Shown here in pieces: positions 18,073 through 26,144 of a stretch of 64,000 nucleotides of DNA (positions within the stretch are counted from its first letter, which is position 1; the number at the start of each line of letters is the position of its first letter). Below the pieces are notes generated by a model. The model was not told the origin of the DNA. It made no database searches and was given only the letters and a program-made list of their open reading frames with translations. The stretch comes from Sipunculus nudus (lineage: Eukaryota; Annelida; Sipuncula; Golfingiida; Sipunculidae), in assembly GCA_026874595.1 (NCBI GenBank), contig JAPPUL010000081.1, positions 882,501 through 946,500 of the forward strand, in the 5' to 3' direction. Made by a program: the position numbers and the translations under genes.

Positions 18073-18819
18073 CTATTCTTTTGTTTTGTCTTTGGTTTTT
18101 GATTCTTTGCTAAGCCCTTCGTAACCCCCTGGCAACTTATGCTGTTTCTCGCGAGGATTGTCTATTTGATTAAACGATGGACTAAAAAAAATCCCTACTG
18201 CGTGCATTAGCTTACTAAAGGGAAAGTACACCAACAACAGCAAGATTAAAAGAAAATGTATATAGAAGGTTGTATTAGCTGGGAAACTTTGTGGACTAAA
18301 CATAAATATACCTTTTACAAAGAGCTTTACCTCAAGTACATTTACACGATCCATGAATTTTAACCATACCCCGCTTAACGCTATCCCTAACAATAAAAAT
18401 AATGCGAAATAATCACTTAAGGCCGATATGTAGCGTACTCTGTCAACAAATATTCTCCGGCCAAGCAAGTACAATAACGGGAAACTAAGACCAAGTCCTG
18501 CATAAATACCAAACTTTTGTACCATCAAAACTAGTTCAGGTACCGGGTCTAGAAAGTATCTTAGATGCCTTAGCAACACTAATAACAAAAATATGTGGAA
18601 TATATAGCCACCAAACCATATCCATTTGTTGCTTTTAAATAAGCTTCGGAAAAATAATACCTCTGCGCTTAGCCGTCCTCCCACTCCAACCCCGCTCACT
18701 GGCGCCGGCGTTATCGGTATCTTAAAGGGGGCCGGCGTCTTTGCATATATCCATACTTTATAAACAAACCCTATCACAAATACTGCCACCGCTACATACG
18801 TCAACATCACCATTATCAT
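18073..18819 (-). CDS. dsrM: DsrM, cytochrome b membrane subunit
   Basis: NarI-like quinol-reacting subunit with about five or six helices. Possible haem-b ligands His75/His85 and His188/His206 sit in hydrophobic segments. 248 aa, the short form of the family. It starts with ATG ATA ATG after AGGATAGGGTAT. It ends 10 bp before dsrK. A soluble charged tail (PREKQHKLPGG onward) is likely cytoplasmic. Confidence 0.88.
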   Translation of the reverse strand: MIMVMLTYVAVAVFVIGFVYKVWIYAKTPAPFKIPITPAPVSGVGVGGRLSAEVLFFRSLFKSNKWIWFGGYIFHIFLLLVLLRHLRYFLDPVPELVLMVQKFGIYAGLGLSFPLLYLLGRRIFVDRVRYISALSDYFALFLLLGIALSGVWLKFMDRVNVLEVKLFVKGIFMFSPQSFPANTTFYIHFLLILLLLVYFPFSKLMHAVGIFFSPSFNQIDNPREKQHKLPGGYEGLSKESKTKDKTKE

Positions 18820-18867
18820 ATACCCTATCCTCTGTTTATATGTTATATGCTTTATTGCACGTCCTTA

Positions 18868-18922
18868 CCCCTTTCTCGCCCCTTTCTCGCCCCTTTCTTA
18901 CCCCTTTCTCGCCATTTCTCAC
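18868..18922 (-). repeat. 11-bp GGGGCGAGAAA repeat upstream of dsrM
   Basis: About four GGGGCGAGAAA/GGGGTAAGAAA units on the minus strand in the 240-bp dsrC-dsrM gap. No gene or clear promoter was seen in the remainder. Confidence 0.7.
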
Positions 18923-18984
18923 CTTTATGACCCTCTTCAAGCCAAACAATCAACGCCTTCTCTTTATTTTTTGCTCCTTCCTAA

Positions 18985-19076
18985 TCACAACCTGTTCTAT
19001 ACACAACCTGTTCTATACACAACCTGTTCTATACACAACCTGTTCTATACACAACCCCTTCTATACACAACCTGTT
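18985..19076 (-). repeat. Tandem copies of the dsrC 3' end including its stop codon
   Basis: A 16-bp unit (minus strand AACAGGTTGTGTATAG) occurs five full times plus a partial. The first copy is the real end of dsrC (ACA GGT TGT GTA TAG, Thr-Gly-Cys-Val-stop), so the codon of the essential penultimate cysteine and the stop are in the unit. The second copy has two mismatches and the other full copies are identical. A 16-bp period keeps the later copies out of the dsrC frame, but each carries TAG. Confidence 0.93.
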
Positions 19077-19396
19077 GGCTTTGGTAATCCTGCTATCTTA
19101 CACGCCTGTTTTGCCGGACCACCAGGATACAACTTATATAAATACTTTGTATTACCTTTATCTGGACCAAGCTTTTTGCCTATTGCCTTCGTTAAGATTC
19201 TTATCATTGGCGCTATCTTATATTCTTCATAATACTCTTTAAGAAAATTGATGACCTCCCAATGCGCTTCTGTCATGTCTATCCCCTCAAGCTCTGCTAT
19301 GTGTTTTGCTACATCATCATCCCAATCTTCTACGTTTTCTAAAAAACCATCCTCGTCCACTGCCAATGTCCTGCCTGATACTTCTATTGCTGCCAT
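19061..19396 (-). CDS. dsrC: DsrC, sulfur-carrier protein
   Basis: Small physiological partner of dissimilatory sulfite reductase and of DsrK. 111 aa, with C-terminal arm CKIAGLPKPTGCV carrying both redox cysteines (Cys99 and Cys110), so it is a functional DsrC rather than a TusE or regulatory homologue. A strong AGGAGGGTAT precedes the ATG. It is first in the dsr block here; dsrAB is not in the window. Confidence 0.97.
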   Translation of the reverse strand: MAAIEVSGRTLAVDEDGFLENVEDWDDDVAKHIAELEGIDMTEAHWEVINFLKEYYEEYKIAPMIRILTKAIGKKLGPDKGNTKYLYKLYPGGPAKQACKIAGLPKPTGCV

Positions 19397-19673
19397 ATAC
19401 CCTCCTTTTTTAACCTTTTTTGCTTATTTAAAGATACTTCTTACATTTGTATATAAATATATATACTTTATATTTACTAGCCAAATATAAAATCCAAACA
19501 TTAAACTTCTACTAGCCTAATAACCATCGAATATACAGCCCATAAGCTTTATTACTAACAAGTTTTTGCCCCACTTAGTTCCCATTTAATTATTTTTTTA
19601 CCTCTTACTCCCTCTTACTCCCTCTTACCTTGCTGCTCTTCCTTCTCTTAATCTTTATAATCTTATAGCTTTA

Positions 19674-20540
19674 CTATATCTCTCCCTCAAATACTAGCTC
19701 CGCTGGGCCCTTTAAATATATATCCCCCCCCCCATCTGCCTCCAGTAGCACCATCCCACCTTTTAGATGATTTCTAACTCGTCTGTCTAATATCTTATTT
19801 TCTATCCCAGCTCCAAGTACTGCACATGCTCCCGTCCCGCAAGCAAGCGTTTCTCCACTGCCACGCTCCCACGTCCTTTGTCTTACCTCTTGCCGACTTA
19901 CTACCTCCACTATCTCCACATTTACTCGATTCGGAAATGACTTGTGATGCTCAAGCTCCTTCCCATAACGCTCAAGCGCAAACCCTTCCAAACTCTCCCC
20001 ACATTCCAAAAATATTACACAATGTGGATTGCCCATCGATACCCCTGTGAACTTAAATACTCGATCCAATACCTCTATATCCTCATTTATTACTCGCCCG
20101 CTATAGCCAAGCACCGGTATCTTCTCCGCTCTGAATTCTGCCTTCCCCATGTTTATCTGTACATTCCCTACCTTACCCCCACCCGCATTACCCCCACCAC
20201 CATCTACATCCCCCAAAAGCTCTACCCTAACTCCGCATACATTCCCTCCCGTTTCTATCTCAAATTCCTTCTTCTCCGTTAGTTTATTATCATAAAGATA
20301 TTTTGCAACGCATCTTAGCCCATTGCCGCATGTCTCAGCTCTACTACCATCTGCATTGTACATCTCCATCTCAAATTCACAAAGTCGCCCTGGCTTTATT
20401 AATATTAATCCGTCCCCCCCTATCCCAAAATTACGATCACTTAGCTTTATCGCTAAGTCTCTCGGGTTTTTAACACTTTCTACAAAACAGTTTATATAAA
20501 TATAATCATTGCCTAATCCTTGCATCTTTGTAAATTTCAT
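19674..20540 (-). CDS. dapF: Diaminopimelate epimerase
   Basis: Converts LL-DAP to meso-DAP for lysine and peptidoglycan synthesis, matching the meso-DAP type MurE in this window. Both active-site cysteines are present: CGNGLRC (about residues 71-77) and TLACGTGAC (about 230). 288 aa. A glycine-rich insert (GDVDGGGGNAGGG, about 110-122) is not typical and looks like a low-complexity expansion. The start has only GGGA as ribosome-binding site. Confidence 0.95.
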   Translation of the reverse strand: MKFTKMQGLGNDYIYINCFVESVKNPRDLAIKLSDRNFGIGGDGLILIKPGRLCEFEMEMYNADGSRAETCGNGLRCVAKYLYDNKLTEKKEFEIETGGNVCGVRVELLGDVDGGGGNAGGGKVGNVQINMGKAEFRAEKIPVLGYSGRVINEDIEVLDRVFKFTGVSMGNPHCVIFLECGESLEGFALERYGKELEHHKSFPNRVNVEIVEVVSRQEVRQRTWERGSGETLACGTGACAVLGAGIENKILDRRVRNHLKGGMVLLEADGGGDIYLKGPAELVFEGEI

Positions 20541-20656
20541 CGCTTATCCCACTTTAGCTCGTCTTCTATTATATCTTCCATTATATCTTCCATTATATCT
20601 TATAACTCCCTTTCTAATACCCCTTTAAACTACTCTTTTGATTTATTTTTAAGCCC

Positions 20657-21427
20657 CTAGTTCGTTAAGAGCAACTCCTCTTCTGACAAAAACTTATTTA
20701 TTGACTCTTTTGTATCTCTTATCTGTGCCTTAAACACTTCCTCGTCTATGTCCCGAAGCCCATATAACGCTTCCTCGTATTTGTCATTAAGCATTATACA
20801 TTTGTCCTCTGTCTCCTCTATAAATAGTAATAACTCCTCTTCACTTCGACCCTTCAATAACTCCTTTGTCTCGAAAAAACTTGCATTTAACTCCTCTAAG
20901 GTTTGCTTTATTTCATCGCTTAGCATCTGCTTCTTTTTGGGTATCCGACGACCACTTCCTAGCCTCCTTATAACCAAAAATATCACTATCAACAATATTG
21001 CGCTCCCACCAAGTAATCCTACATATATCCCTATCCCCTCCGCTTCGTATCTTGATAACAACGCTTGGGCATCATTTACCGATTTTAATGTCTTTAAATA
21101 ACTTTTATGATCCTCTGCATATGCTTCTATTTTAAGCGCTTCTGTTAATATCATCTTCGCTTTTGTTAAATCTGCACTTGCCTTACCATAACTACCTTCT
21201 CCAAAGTGTTTTAATCCTCGCTGCAAATAACTTTCTGATATATAATAAACTGAACGTCTTTGTCCTTCCTTCTCATTTAAAGACTTTGTAAAATCCTCTA
21301 TAGCTTTGTCATAATCTTTAATTATATATGCCTCATACCCGCTCTCATAATAACTGCCCCACATCTGGAGCGCAATACAAAGTAGTAGTAGTATTTGGAT
21401 AGGAAATAATATCTTTATATTTCTCAT
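20657..21427 (-). CDS. TPR and single-pass membrane protein, function unknown
   Basis: 256 aa. An N-terminal signal or anchor (about 7-24), a TPR-like helical region (about 25-125, YEAYIIKDYDKAIEDFTKSL), a strong membrane segment (about 133-153) and a charged cytoplasmic coiled coil (about 160-256). AAGGGT precedes the ATG. It lies upstream of dapF in the same direction with a gap of about 115 bp of repeated ATATCTTCC-like sequence. No family was recognised. Confidence 0.65.
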   Translation of the reverse strand: MRNIKILFPIQILLLLCIALQMWGSYYESGYEAYIIKDYDKAIEDFTKSLNEKEGQRRSVYYISESYLQRGLKHFGEGSYGKASADLTKAKMILTEALKIEAYAEDHKSYLKTLKSVNDAQALLSRYEAEGIGIYVGLLGGSAILLIVIFLVIRRLGSGRRIPKKKQMLSDEIKQTLEELNASFFETKELLKGRSEEELLLFIEETEDKCIMLNDKYEEALYGLRDIDEEVFKAQIRDTKESINKFLSEEELLLTN

Positions 21428-21746
21428 ATAAACCCTTGCCCATATTAGCTTTTTAAAGCATTACTTTCTTACTTATAATGCTTTTTTAATTAAGATAATA
21501 TATTAGGTTTTATAGCTGTATAAATATTTTTATTAACTTGCATTTAAGGGATACTTTGTTATCTTGTATATTTTTCGTTTTACCATGGTCCACATAATTA
21601 GGGTCGTCTCGTTAAATCTTATTATTAAACTTTTATATCCTCTAGCTGGATATTCTTTTTTTTGGCTTTTACTTTACTTAAAAAAAGCAAGTAAATATAT
21701 ATTATTTTTTATTTTAAAACACTTATAATGAAGGAGGCTTTAGCTT
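21428..21746. other. 319-bp divergent intergenic region
   Basis: AT-rich promoter-containing spacer between the TPR membrane gene (-) and the aminotransferase gene (+). The plus gene has a strong AAGGAGG at 21731-21737. A TATAAT at 21724-21729 is too close to the start to be a normal -10. Nothing else was recognised. Confidence 0.4.
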
Positions 21747-22913
21747 ATGTTAAAGGACTTTTTAATTTCTCCAGGACCTACTCAGGTTCCACATGACATA
21801 TTGGCAGCGATGGCACAGCCTTTATATCATCATAGAACACCCAAATTCAGTTCCGTGCTTGTCAATACGATTGACTTACTGAAACAACTTTATAGCACAA
21901 AAGAAGAGGTATATATATTATCTTCAAGCGGGACGGGAGGGATGGAGGCGGCTGTCGTTAATACTTTGTCGCCAGGAGACAAGGCTATTGTTGTTCGTGC
22001 TGGGAAGTTTGGTGAGCGGTGGGGTGATATTTGTGAGGCTTATAACGTAAGACCTTTTTATATAGACGTTAATTGGGGTTCTTCGGTCTCTCTTTCTGCT
22101 ATTAAAAATGCGTTTGCCCAAAACCCTGATGCTAAGGCTTTGTTTATTCAATATTGTGAAACCTCAACTGGTGCGCAAAACCCTGTTAAGGAGATTGCTT
22201 CTTTTGTCAAAGATACTGGTGCTATTTTTGTTGTTGATGCCATTACGGCTCTTGGTGTTAGCGAGTGCCCTGTTGATGAATGGAATATTGACATTGCTGT
22301 TTGCGGTTCTCAGAAGTCTTTAATGCTTCCGCCGGGTCTTGCGTTCATATCCTTTTCTGCGAAAGCACGTGAGCTTGCTAAATCCTCAACTTTACCTAAA
22401 CTATATTTTGATTTAAAACAGGAGAGAAAGGCTCTTAAAAATAATACTACAGCATGGACTCCCGCTGTTTCACTTATTATTGGACTAAATCGTGCTTTAA
22501 ATCGTATAGTTTTGGAAGAGGGTTTAAATAATGTAATTGCTCGGCACGCTCTCATTGCTGATGCAACCCGTAAGGGAGTTGGGGCTTTAGGACTTGAACT
22601 TTTTGCAGATAATCCTGCTAACTCTGTAACATCTGTTAAAGTGCCTGAGGGTATTGACGGAGCTAAGATACCAAAGCTTATGAGAGATAAATATGGTGTT
22701 GCTATTGCTGGAGGGCAGTCTTCTTTAAAGGGTAAGATATTTCGTATTGGGCACCTTGGTTATATCGAGAAAAGTGATTTGGCTATCGCCTTTCAGGCCC
22801 TAGAATTTACACTAAAAGACCTTGGCTATGAATTTACTTGGGGAGCTTCCCTAAAAGCTGTTCAAACTGCACTTTATGATATATACAAGAATATTCCTAT
22901 AAGGACTAACTAA
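21747..22913 (+). CDS. Class V aminotransferase (alanine/serine-glyoxylate type)
   Basis: PLP enzyme of the AGXT/SgaA/PucG group. It begins with the family pattern ISPGPTQVPHDILAAM and has SSGTGGMEAAVVN for phosphate binding, VVDAITALGV with the cofactor Asp, and the Schiff-base Lys190 in GSQKSLMLPPGLAF. 388 aa, complete. The exact amino donor (Ala, Ser or phosphoserine) cannot be read from sequence. Its strong AAGGAGG and T-ending codons set it apart from the surrounding minus-strand genes. It is convergent with ppc, and its 3' end is duplicated with the ppc end. Confidence 0.88.
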   Translation: MLKDFLISPGPTQVPHDILAAMAQPLYHHRTPKFSSVLVNTIDLLKQLYSTKEEVYILSSSGTGGMEAAVVNTLSPGDKAIVVRAGKFGERWGDICEAYNVRPFYIDVNWGSSVSLSAIKNAFAQNPDAKALFIQYCETSTGAQNPVKEIASFVKDTGAIFVVDAITALGVSECPVDEWNIDIAVCGSQKSLMLPPGLAFISFSAKARELAKSSTLPKLYFDLKQERKALKNNTTAWTPAVSLIIGLNRALNRIVLEEGLNNVIARHALIADATRKGVGALGLELFADNPANSVTSVKVPEGIDGAKIPKLMRDKYGVAIAGGQSSLKGKIFRIGHLGYIEKSDLAIAFQALEFTLKDLGYEFTWGASLKAVQTALYDIYKNIPIRTN

Positions 22914-23170
22914 GTTAGTATTTTTACCTAACCTGTGTTTCTAAGGCCGGATGCTATACAGTTTATACTGTTTGCAAGCATCCGTGTATATCGTCGCTTG
23001 CAAAATCATTATCCGTATAATCTCCTCTTCGTTTCAAATAAATCAAAGGACTAACTAAGTTAGTATTTTTACCTAACCTGTGTTTCTAAGGCCGGATGCT
23101 ATACAGTTTATACTGTTTGCAAGCATCCGGAAGTGTATATCGTCGCTTGCCACATCATCATCTTTATAAT
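22901..23170. repeat. 145-bp tandem duplication of the aminotransferase/ppc gene junction
   Basis: 22901-23045 is repeated from 23046. Each copy contains the last codons of the aminotransferase (AAG GAC TAA CTAA) and, on the other strand, the end of ppc. Only the second copy belongs to intact ppc; the first copy lacks GAAG at CATCCGTGTATA and then diverges. Two convergent gene ends have therefore been duplicated as one block. Confidence 0.92.
22905..22927 (+). terminator. Hairpin overlapping the aminotransferase stop codon
   Basis: ACTAACT and AGTTAGT form a 7-bp stem around a single base (22905-22919), followed by ATTTTTACC. It is repeated at 23050-23064 by the junction duplication. A second hairpin (GGATGC and GCATCC, 22949-22983) follows. 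Short loop and T-run make termination plausible but weak. Confidence 0.4.
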
Positions 23171-25775
23171 TTATCCCTCTTTTTAAAAGGACTATCTGTA
23201 TCAAGTTCAGTAAATCTATATGAGGGTTTCTGTGTTCTATAGATTTATCGAGTAATGATGCTGTTTCAAATAAATCACTTTGGCGTTTTATCCTTAAAAT
23301 ATAAGATTTAGTAAGCTCATGTTCTTTTCGTATCATACCGTATATCTTTTTGCCTACTTCCTTATCCTTAACTATATCCGCATATAAAGCTGCAATCTCT
23401 ATATCTGTTTTTGCAAGGCTCATTGAAATGTTATCTATCAATACACTAAAAAATAGCCATTTGTCATACATCTCACATAAAAGCTCTTCGTTCCCTCCTC
23501 CGTCCTCCTCTAAGAACTTCTTAAATCCATATCCAACCCCATACCAGCCTGATATGATATGACGGTTTTGTATCCAGCTAAATACCCACGGAATTGCTCT
23601 TATATTGTTTATACTGTCTGCTTGCTTTCTTTTGGCCGGCCTTGAGGCTATATTTAACTTCTGGATGCTTGCAAAGGGAGTTGCCTCTTTGAAATACAAA
23701 AACAAATCCTTGTCACTTACCAACTTTCTATATGCCTCATACGAATAGCTAGATATCTTTTCCATTGCCTTCTCATACTCCAAAACCCTCTTAACATCTT
23801 CTTCCTTAGCATTACATATACTCTCCATTCCCGCCTCCATCACCTTAGACATAAGTAAACTTATCCGCATAATCGCTGTGTGTTCATGGGCATACTTCCT
23901 AGATATTACCTCACCCTGCTCCGTTATCTTTATCTTGCCATTTACACTCTCTTTAGGCTGAGCCTCTATTGACTTGCCAACATATTCACTCCCTCCCCGG
24001 CTTATTGACCCACCTCGTCCATGAAACAGCTTTAATACTATATTATATTTTTGTGCTATTGCGAATAGCGTTTGTTGGGCCTTGTATAATTCCCATACTG
24101 AAGTTAGTATTCCTCCTTGCTTATTACTGTCTGAGTAGCCTATCATCACCTCTTGTATATTCCCTCGGGCTGCAAGATGTTTTGTGTATGCTTGATTCAA
24201 AAATAAATCTTCCAAAACTTTACTTGCATTTGATAAATCGTCTATCGTCTCAAAAAGTGGTACTATATCAAGTCGACTAAAACATTCACCCTCTCCACCT
24301 CCCAAAACCCCATAAAGCCCCGCTTCCTTGGCTAGTAACAATACTGCAAGTACATCATGTGCTCCGTGCGTCATGCTTATTATATAGCTTCCTATCGCTT
24401 GTTCCGATATTGTATCTTGAGCTATCTTTATCTCTTTGAACACTTTATGTGTCTCTTCATTCTCTTTCGTTGTGAATTTATAATGTATTGGGATTAACGG
24501 GCGGGGACTTAAAAGCTCTTTTGTTAAAAACTTTATCTTCTCGCCATCTCCTAGCTCGTCATAACTCCCACCTCCTAGTATATTAAGTCCGCTTACTACA
24601 TCATCTAGTAATGTATGATGACGGGTCCCTATCTCCCTTATATCCAAGCTTACAAGATGAAAGCCAAATACCTTAACCTTCCTAAGTAGTGGGTCAAGCT
24701 CTGTTTTTGCAACTCGCTCGTTTTGTCCTTCTATTAGGGCATGTCGAAGTAAGTTTAAATCTTCTAAAAAATCTTCTACACTTGAGTAAGAATAATCCTT
24801 TGCTCCATATTCATCTTCTGCATAATACAAAATCTGTTCTAAATCCCTCTTTTTTGAGTACATTGTGTTTTCAAGGCGTAACTTTATAAGTGCAACCTTT
24901 TGTCTGTAAAGCTCATGAGGGTTTCTTGCAACTATTTTATGAAAATCTACTTTTAGTAATTCTTTATCATGCAAAAGCGACTTTTCAAGTATTTTTGACT
25001 CCGGGGTTAGATACCTTGACTGGCTAAAGGACATTATAAGCTCATTTAAGGAGTCTATATATTTCTTTATTATCAAATCCTTATGTCTTAAAAGGGTTTC
25101 TTTTGTAACCACGCTTGTAACATTAGGATTTCCATCACGATCGCCGCCTATCCAAGAACCAAAACGAAGAATAGTCGGTATTTGAAATTTGTATCCTGGA
25201 TAAAAGTCAGAAAGGCTTACCTCAAGCTCTTTATACAAGGGGTTTACTATATTATAAAATATTTTGTCGAAATAAAAAAGACCGTTATTAACCTCTTGTA
25301 AGACAGTGGGCTTTTCAAGTTTGACATCTCCCGTAAACCATAATTTGCTAACCTCGTTTAAAACAAGTTCTCTTATATTCCTTATCTCATGCTCACTGTG
25401 CTCTACTGTTGTTTTATTTAAAAGTAGCTCATATATTTTTAGATATTTCTCAAGTACGGTATGACGTTTTGTCTCGCTTGGATGTGCTGTTATTACAGGT
25501 TGTATGTCGAGTTTGTCAAGAAGCTTTTGTACATCCTCTGCACTGCACCCCTGCTCTTTGAAGGTTCTTATACATTGTTCTAGGGAATCGCCTACTAATG
25601 CTTCACTTTTTAATGTTTCTCTATCAAGCAAATGTAAGTATACGTCCTCTGATATATTTAGAAGCTGAAAGTATATCCTGTAAAATCTAAGTATTATAAA
25701 CATGGTTTCTCTATCAAGACGTTCAATCCCTTTATAAAGCTCTTCCTTGCTCATCTTCTCACTTTCTTCTCCCAC
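23073..25775 (-). CDS. ppc: Phosphoenolpyruvate carboxylase (N-terminus probably extends to about 25871)
   Basis: Carboxylates PEP to oxaloacetate, feeding citrate synthase. Motifs: TAHPSETKRHTVLEKY (usual form TAHPTE), GSWIGGDRDGNPNVT, YSDSNKQGG, LFHGRGGSISRGG, and the C-terminal signature INCIASGLRNTG. GTG at 25775 gives 900 aa, but the same frame stays open for 32 more codons and reads like the PEPC N-terminus (FLNDILLDVLKEQVGEE). No ATG, GTG or TTG exists there; GGGAGG sits 8 bases before an ATC at 25871. Either a non-canonical ATC/ATT start or a small indel explains this. Confidence 0.95.
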   Translation of the reverse strand: MGEESEKMSKEELYKGIERLDRETMFIILRFYRIYFQLLNISEDVYLHLLDRETLKSEALVGDSLEQCIRTFKEQGCSAEDVQKLLDKLDIQPVITAHPSETKRHTVLEKYLKIYELLLNKTTVEHSEHEIRNIRELVLNEVSKLWFTGDVKLEKPTVLQEVNNGLFYFDKIFYNIVNPLYKELEVSLSDFYPGYKFQIPTILRFGSWIGGDRDGNPNVTSVVTKETLLRHKDLIIKKYIDSLNELIMSFSQSRYLTPESKILEKSLLHDKELLKVDFHKIVARNPHELYRQKVALIKLRLENTMYSKKRDLEQILYYAEDEYGAKDYSYSSVEDFLEDLNLLRHALIEGQNERVAKTELDPLLRKVKVFGFHLVSLDIREIGTRHHTLLDDVVSGLNILGGGSYDELGDGEKIKFLTKELLSPRPLIPIHYKFTTKENEETHKVFKEIKIAQDTISEQAIGSYIISMTHGAHDVLAVLLLAKEAGLYGVLGGGEGECFSRLDIVPLFETIDDLSNASKVLEDLFLNQAYTKHLAARGNIQEVMIGYSDSNKQGGILTSVWELYKAQQTLFAIAQKYNIVLKLFHGRGGSISRGGSEYVGKSIEAQPKESVNGKIKITEQGEVISRKYAHEHTAIMRISLLMSKVMEAGMESICNAKEEDVKRVLEYEKAMEKISSYSYEAYRKLVSDKDLFLYFKEATPFASIQKLNIASRPAKRKQADSINNIRAIPWVFSWIQNRHIISGWYGVGYGFKKFLEEDGGGNEELLCEMYDKWLFFSVLIDNISMSLAKTDIEIAALYADIVKDKEVGKKIYGMIRKEHELTKSYILRIKRQSDLFETASLLDKSIEHRNPHIDLLNLIQIVLLKRGINYKDDDVASDDIHFRMLANSINCIASGLRNTG

Positions 25776-26144
25776 AAAGGGAATTACCTTCTTATATACT
25801 TCTTCTCCAACTTGTTCTTTTAAAACATCTAATAAAATATCATTTAGAAATTCAAATTCAAAAGTACCGATTTCTCTGTCCTCCCATTAGCCTATGTATT
25901 GATTTAACCCTCTTTATATTACTAAATAAAGCAATATTTTACAAAAATACCTACATGGCATTCATTTATTATTTCTATACTTTCGACTATTTATAGTGTG
26001 TTTGGTAGATAAATTTAATGTGTTTTAATGTAAAGACTAAAATAGAAACTAAAAGTCTTATTAAGTATATTTAGAAAATAATATTTAGAAAATAAAAAGA
26101 TATTATTATAGTATCCTTTATTGTCTTTATTTTAGGTAATTAAT
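25776..26144. other. Spacer between ppc and the acidic repeat protein
   Basis: The first ~96 bp belong to the probable ppc N-terminal coding extension on the minus strand. The remaining ~270 bp are AT-rich, with TATTATAGTAT and ATATTTAGAAAATA repeats (26070-26095) and no recognisable RNA or gene. Confidence 0.4.
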
